NCBI GenBank assembly: GCA_038363925.1
Contig: JAQQWL010000004.1
Coordinates: forward strand, 992,001 to 1,056,000
DNA length: 64,000 bases
DNA from: Apiospora phragmitis
Lineage: Eukaryota > Ascomycota > Sordariomycetes > Amphisphaeriales > Apiosporaceae
Direction: 5' to 3'
Part shown: piece by piece, positions 57,989 through 64,000 of the stretch
Layout of the letters: each line of letters opens with the position of its first letter
Numbering within the stretch: position 1 is the stretch's first letter
Translations under genes and position numbers: made by a program
The notes under the pieces: model-generated
Databases searched by the model: none
What the model was told of the DNA's origin: nothing
What the model saw: only the letters and a program-made list of their open reading frames with translations

Positions 57989-58649
57989 CCTATTCTTTTA
58001 TACCCCTTCTAATAAAATATAAGTTAATTTTACTACAACGTATTTAAAATATTAAAATTAATCGGAATCCTCATCTCTAGATACTTCTATATCATTTTAA
58101 TAAGTACGCGTATTATACCCGGGCTCTCTATAAATTTTATAGCGCTATAAGCGTGTCTTAAACGTTCTTATATAATTACTCCTTCGACGCGATTCGTTTT
58201 ATAACTATTTATTAATATCCTTTTAAAATTATAAGTTTTCTTTAGTTTATATATAAAATAATCCTTTATTTTATAACCGGTTTTTTTTCGTACGGCGGCG
58301 CCGGCTAAGTATTTTATTTATTTTTCGAAATATCGCGTTTTTATTTTTTAAAAAAATAACTCGGTATATAATATATATTATAGCTCTTATAATTTAATTA
58401 AAACTAATTAAAATAAATATTAAAAAATTATTTTAATACCGTATAATATGGTTTCGAATATATTCGGTTTAAAATTAAGCTTTAATCGGGTTATTTAAGG
58501 TTTTTAATTCTTAAAAAAAAATAGGCTAAAAAAAGTTCCCGGAAATATTAAAGTATATAGCTTTATATCTAATTATAAAATAATATATTCCGGATTATAC
58601 GAAACGAGTCTTATTTTTTAAAAGCTTTTTTATATATTTAAAACGGTAA

Positions 58650-59500
58650 AAATCGCTTAAAACGCTTTTAAAAACGTTAATAAAAAGTCTTTTTTTAAAA
58701 TATAAATAATATATGCCCGTATAAAATATTTAATTTCTTTTTTATATACTTTTTTTAATATATAAAAATAGTTAATATTAAAAGGTTAAAGCTTATATAA
58801 CGAATAAGAAAATATATAAAGTATAATAATCGAGTTCTTTTTATAATAAAGCTCGAAAGTTATTAAGTAGTAACTTTCGTAGCCGTCTAGGACTAAAAGG
58901 CGATAATGACCTTTTATATAAGACCTAGTATATTAATTAAAATATCGAATTTAATCCTCGCTTTTTTTATTTATGGTTTAATTATTTTTAGTAATTACGA
59001 TTACTTAGTCCTTTAATAATAGGCTATTTTTGTATTAAGAAGAGAAGTACGTTTTTTTAATAAAAATAATATACGGAGGGATAGCGTAACCGTGTAATTT
59101 AACGTTTTAAATAATTATAACTTATTTTTAATTCTTTTATTATATTATTTTAAATTTTTCGTATTAATTAAAAATAGTTACGACTATTTCGAACGAGATT
59201 TAATTTATAAAAAAGCCGGTCTCGTTAAAGTTATAAATATCCTCTTTTTAAATCCCGTATTTATAAATTATATTTTATATAAAAATAAATTATATACGAT
59301 ATGCGTCGGGATCTTTATAAAAAACTTTTTAATAATTAATTCTTCGGTTAAAACGCGTTTAGAAGTCTAGTTATTATTATATAAAATTAGAGGTTTAATT
59401 AATATTAACGCGTTTCGCGTTATATAAATTAAATAATCGATTCGCTATATTTCTTATATTACTTAACCGGGGAAGAAATAATCGCGTATTTAAATTAATA
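58650..59500 (-). mobile_element. pogo/Fot1-type DDE transposase relic
   Basis: One minus-strand frame, full of UAA/UAG, retains the order of a Fot1/pogo (CENPB-HTH, DDE_1) transposase: FNRRIN and KDPDAYRI at about 59330-59380, then KYGI, KEDIYNFNETGFF at about 59205-59260 (DETG appears as NETG). HYRLLVLDGYESYYLITFEL follows at about 58850-58907 (the LDGHESH motif with both His as Tyr), then YKL-stop-PF near 58790 where LQPLD is expected. Changes are all of the C-to-T / G-to-A kind in the motifs read. No frame change was needed. Confidence 0.78.
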
Positions 59501-60441
59501 ATATATTAAATAATCGTATCTTTTTTAAAATTTAAAAGCTTTCGAGAATTCGTAAATATTTCGTATCGTATAGGTTAATTATTTCGTTTACGTGTAACGA
59601 ACGGCTATCGGGGTCCAAAAGAAACCTCGTAAACGTGCTAAGGTTTTATATTAATTAAAACGAGAAAGTACTTAAACGTATAAACGAGTGCGTCCGTTTA
59701 ATATAATAAGTAATATTTTTAAATTAATCGTAAAACTTAATAAAAGGTGTAATAAGTTCGTTAAAATAATATACTTTATTAATATATTAAATTAATGCTT
59801 AAATTAATCGTTAAAGTAAAAAGTATTTATATAAAGTATATAGGAAAGGTTTATCGTTATATATTTAATTTCTCTTTCCGCGATTTATAAGCTTACTTCC
59901 TACTTACCGGTCGATTACGCTTTTGCTTTAAGTAATCCTTAATCGGATTACGTTTATTAGTTTTTTGCGATTACTTTTAAGTCCCGGTGATTAGTTACGT
60001 AATGCGTTCGTCGTAATTTATTAATACGGTCGTATATATTTATCCTTTTTTAGTTATAGTTAGGTATAATAAAAGGTGTTTAAGTTAATTATTACTCGTA
60101 ATACCGATCGTGGTGAGTTTTGTACGATTATTTAGCTCGGTCGAGCAGGTACGCGTCGCGAGGTATTATGATACCGTTTTATAGAAGTAGGTTTAGGCCG
60201 CATAATTAGGCTAGGTCGTAATATTATCTTTTCTTTTTTATTTATTTTATTTTTAAAGCGTTTTTAATTATATAAGTATTTTTATTTACTTATCCCGTTA
60301 AGTTTTAATAAGTTCCCTTTTTTATTACTTTTTTAATAATATTTATTTATTATATTAAGTCGTATTAAGAAATCGAAGCGCGTTATTACCTTTAAACGAC
60401 GTATTTTTATTAACCGTATTAATTCTTATAATATTAATATT

Positions 60442-60903
60442 ATGCCGTATTTTTTTTATTTTAAGTATAATAAATTTTATAAAATAGCGACTAATTCTTT
60501 TCGTTACGGCGAATATATTTCTCGCGGTCGTTTTTACGATAATTTTTAGGTTACCTCTATTCTTTTTAAGGCTATAACTAATTAAAAGAAGTACGAGGAC
60601 GAGGAAATCGATATAGAGAAGGTACTCGAGGTCTTCTAAACGTAAATAGCCGCTATTTTAGGTCGTTTTTCCCGTATATATCGTTTAAAAAAAGCGGCGA
60701 AGGAGCGGAGTTCTAACTTATTCTATCGGGGAATATAATCGCTTAACGAAGAGGATAGTATTTTAATTAAATAAGAGGCTCGCGTTATTTTTAACCTCTA
60801 GGGCTGGGGTATTAATAATAAAGTAAACTAGTCCTTTTTTAGTTTTAGTTCCGAGTTCGGGGATTTAAGTCCGTTAATACTTTTAAAGGTCTTTACTACT
60901 TAA
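60442..60903 (+). mobile_element. Relic of a repeat-associated Cys-rich ORF
   Basis: The plus-strand frame from MPYFFYFKYNKFYKI through RYGEYISRGRFYDNF shows a C-x2-C ... C-x2-C style knuckle in which most Cys are replaced by Tyr (TGT/TGC to TAT/TAC). It is followed by KKYEDEEIDIEKVLEVF and a conserved helix-rich part that includes AAKERSS and SLNEEDSIL. I recognise the pattern as a small ORF common in Sordariomycete repeats; its exact function is unknown to me. Confidence 0.55.
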
Positions 60904-61779
60904 ACTTCCGAAGTTTTTTAGCGGCGTTTATTAAATGTTTTTTAAATTTTTAGGTATTATTTTTAAATAAATAACCTTTTTATTTAATAAGGTATTTTTA
61001 TTTTTATTCGACTCGTTTTTTATCGAGGATAGTTGTGATTTCGTATTTATATTAATTTATTTCGGCTTTTAATTACGTTTTAATTTTTACGTTTATTAGG
61101 GCTAGTTCGAATAATAAGATATAAAAAATAAGGTGTATCCGTATTATTTTAAGTAATAATAATTAATAATTAGTTTTTAAAATAACTTTTACGATTTTAA
61201 ATAGTTTAATTTTTTTAAAGTTTAATTTATTACTAGGTCGTTTAGTTTTAATATTTTATTATAAGAGGTAAACTTTTCTTCCCTTTTTTAAAATAAATCC
61301 CTTTATTTTTTTCTTATCGACGTATTTCTTTATTCGATTTTAAAAAAAGATAAGGTTTTTTTATAACGATATTTAAAGTTGTTTTAATTTTTCGATTTAA
61401 ATAGTTATTATCGGTATTAACTCTCTTTTTAGCGGTGTTCGAGTAATGTTGGGGTTAAACCCGTAGTTCGCTTTAAAAGGTAATATATATATAGTTTCGT
61501 TATTTATACTATTATATACGAATTATATTATAAGTAATAATTATATTTAATTATTTTATTTATAATTAACGTAGTATTATAAGTATTATTTAAACGTTTA
61601 GTTTATATACTCGGTTTATTTATTAGTTTATAAGTAATAAGTTATAAATAATTTATACTTAATTCTTAGTTATATTATAAAGGATTTTTAGAATTTAGCG
61701 GTAAATAACTTATCTTAATCGGAGATAATTATTTCTAATAATCCGTATTAATTAATAATAGTTTTAAAGAAAATATACG

Positions 61780-64000
61780 CTAAGTTATCCGTATTATTTA
61801 TTTTTTTATAAGGTAAGAAGTAAGTATATTTAATAAGTTTATCGGTAATAATTAATACGTTATCATACTTAACCTTAATTATTAATTCTTCGGATAATAA
61901 TAACTTAACGATAAAATCTAATACGATTATTTTTTAAGCTCTATTTAACGGTAATATAAGTTATAATTCTTTATATAGCTAATATTATGCGGCTTTAACT
62001 TTATTATAAAGGTTATATTCGTTAATTACTTTAACTACTTATTTTTTAAAATTCTTATAATCGAATTACTTATTAATTCGCTTCTAAGTTTTAAAGATTC
62101 CTTAATATTTATAGGCGAGGTATATATAGAACTTTTTAATAAACTCTTTTTAATACTACTCGGAAATATCGATCTTACCGTAGTAATACCTAAATCTATC
62201 CTAATTTATAAAGTCGGTATTCTTAGTAGTATATTCTTTAAATTTTTTAATCTATTTTTTATAGAGCTGTACCTTATAAATAATTTAGATGTATCGCGAT
62301 AATATTAGGTTCCTATTTTTATCGTAAGTAAGGATTGTACGTATTTTTGATAGCACGTTTTATTAATGGTTTAGTCTTTAGTTTAAAGCGTCGGCCCTGC
62401 CGTTGTTGCTACTCTTTCGGTAGATAATAACGAAGTTAAATTGCGATAAAAATTCTAATTATCGTATTTATTATTTATTTAGTTTTTTATTAATAATAAA
62501 TATAATAAAGTTCTTATAATTTATATAAACCTTTATTAGTTTTTTTATATTATTTAAATAATACCTTTATTTTTTAAAGGTTTTAATAATAGCTATTAAT
62601 TTTTTATTATAAATTTAATAATTAAGTTCTAATTTATTCAGTTTTTTCGGAAAAAAATGCGATAGGGTGCGACTTTTTATTATTATTTCGTTAACTTAAT
62701 TATCCTCCGATCGTATAGTTTAATACGTCGGTCTTAACTTTAAAAGGTTTATTAAGATCCGCTACGTAAAGTATTAGTTCGCTAAAAATTCTATTCTTAA
62801 TAACTTAAAAGGCCGATTTTTCTTTATTTATTTATTAGAATAATGTATCCTTCCGTGTTAAGTGCGTAAAAAGTATCGTTATTTTATTAAATCTGGGGAT
62901 AAAAATCTGGTAATAATTAGCTAGTTTTAAGAAAAATTTAACCTTTATAACGCTTATAGGCCTCGGCTATTCTCGTATTATTAATATTTTAAAAAGTTTT
63001 ATTCTGATTTTTTTAAAAATATTATATATTTTATAAAGGTAACTAATTTTTTATAAAACTCGTTTTTTAAATTAATTAGAAATTCTATATCTTATAATTT
63101 TTAAAGTATTATTTTAACGTGTTCTTTATATTATTTCTCGTTTTCGGAATAAATAAGGATATTATTTAGGTAAATTATTATAAACTTATTAAGATATTCT
63201 TATAAAATATAGTTAATTATACTTTAAAAACTCGTAAATACGTTAATAAGTTTAAAAGGTATAACTTAATATTTAAAATACCCGTACTTAGTTCGAAATA
63301 CCGTTTTCTATTTTTTTCTTTTTTTAATACGGATTAGGTTATATATATTAAATAGGTTAAATATAATAAAAATTATTACTTTATATAATTTATTATATAA
63401 ATTACTAATTAAAAGAAATAGGTATTAATTTTTAATAGTAATTTCGTTAAGTTTCTAGTAATCGATATATAATCGCTATTTCTTTTTTCCGTTTTTACTT
63501 TTTCGAAAAACGAAAAGAATAAGGTATCTTATTAATAAAGTAGATAGTTATATAACTCCTTTTTCGAGGTTTTTTTTAATATATTTTTTTAAAACTTTTT
63601 TACATTTTTAATTAAGCTTATATATTAATATAAACTATAATTCTTTCCTTTTTTTAAAAGGTATTTCGTAATTTTATTATATATAAAGCGGTAAACCCGT
63701 TTTTAATTTCTTATTAAAAAGGTTTATAAACTACCGATACTTTTTTAATATAATCGTTATAATATTCGGCTTAAGTTCTTTAATAATAATATATATTTTA
63801 AATATTTTAAACTTATTTAAGGGTCTTTTTTTAAAACGTTACCTAATAGTTAAACCTTTTTTAATATATTTTATTAAAGTTAGCCTATTTTTTAATTAAT
63901 TTTAAAATTACTTACTTATAATTAAAATATTTTTAATATTATATCGTATTTTAATACTTTCGTAATATTACACGTAATTCGTTTATAATATCTTTCGATA
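61780..64000 (-). mobile_element. Ty3/gypsy retrotransposon pol relic (RT, RNase H, integrase)
   Basis: Minus strand, reading towards lower coordinates. RT palm entry motif at about 63430-63530 (LILFVF ... RLYIDY-stop-KLNEITIKN). RT active site at 63135-63186 reads IIYLNNILIYSENE, with LDD changed to LNN. RNase H start at about 62705-62755 reads KPFKVKTDVLNYTIGG (normally DASDxAIGG). Integrase core at about 61800-61925 reads DFIVKLLLSEE and YDNVLIITDKLIKYTYF. The RT-RH-IN order is that of Ty3/gypsy. The gag and protease side lies beyond 64000. Dead element, RIP-mutated. Confidence 0.85.

Larger units (their letters stand above)
57990..64000. repeat. AT-rich, RIP-type mutated repeat block
   Basis: Abrupt change to very AT-rich sequence for the last 6 kb. 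CpA and TpG are nearly absent by eye while TpA is very frequent and CpG persists. That is the trace expected from RIP acting on CpA, not from CpG deamination. No long ORF survives in either strand. Relics of at least three element genes are listed separately. The block continues beyond the window. Confidence 0.9.

Noticed and set aside
57990..64000. Mitochondrial DNA or centromere as the source of the AT-rich block
   Set aside because: Recognisable Ty3/gypsy and pogo motifs with transition-only damage, and preserved CpG with lost CpA, indicate RIP-mutated nuclear transposons instead.

Overview
The window is nuclear DNA of a filamentous ascomycete (Pezizomycotina, most likely a Sordariomycete). 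Supporting signs are intron-rich genes with 50-120 bp GT-AG introns and CTAAC/CTGAC-type branch sites, HeLo and HET self/non-self proteins, C6 zinc-cluster and MFS genes, LaeA-like, tyrosinase and P450 genes, and an AT-rich block mutated in the manner of RIP (repeat-induced point mutation).

Layout. 1-1778: nothing recognised. 1.8-5.2 kb (-): a HeLo domain joined to a DUF7025/AAA+ ATPase, the most unusual protein here. 5.8-6.2 kb: N-terminal stub of a LaeA-like methyltransferase. 6.67 kb: tRNA-Arg(ACG) with an 11-nt intron. 7.4-9.0 kb (-): Sds23-type CBS protein. 11.5-15.1 kb (+): importin Kap121/Pse1. 16.1-17.5 kb (+): C6 transcription factor; 19.0-20.8 kb (+): 14-TM MFS pump with three identical CCAAT boxes upstream. 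21.8 and 22.8 kb: a small membrane protein and an acidic fungal protein. 24.8-26.7 kb (-): secreted tyrosinase. 27.4-29.0 kb (-): divergent protein kinase. 29.5-30.2 kb: amidase 3' remnant. 31.1-34.7 kb: a cluster of five related small genes in various states of decay, next to a truncated P450. 36 kb: small lysine-rich protein. 37.7-39.4 kb (-): NYN-domain protein. 42.1-45.3 kb (-): RSC1/2-type bromodomain-BAH chromatin remodeller subunit. 46.3-48.7 kb (-): second MFS pump; 49.2-50.8 kb: decayed P450. 51.7-52.8 kb: SET-domain protein. 53.4-55.3 kb: HET-domain protein. 55.5-57.3 kb (-): intact P450. 58-64 kb: extremely AT-rich DNA holding a pogo/Fot1 transposase relic, a Cys-rich repeat ORF relic and a Ty3/gypsy pol relic.

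Housekeeping genes (Sds23, Kap121, RSC) alternate with accessory, partly degraded genes. The decay in the accessory part is of two kinds: truncations, and in-frame UAG codons where glutamine is expected or plausible. Separately, at least a dozen genes, including ones expected to be essential, contain single-base frame changes, often at short C/G runs. This points to residual sequence indels, so the coordinates and frames of those genes should be read with that in mind. Because of this, several CDS entries span regions where no single frame is continuous.
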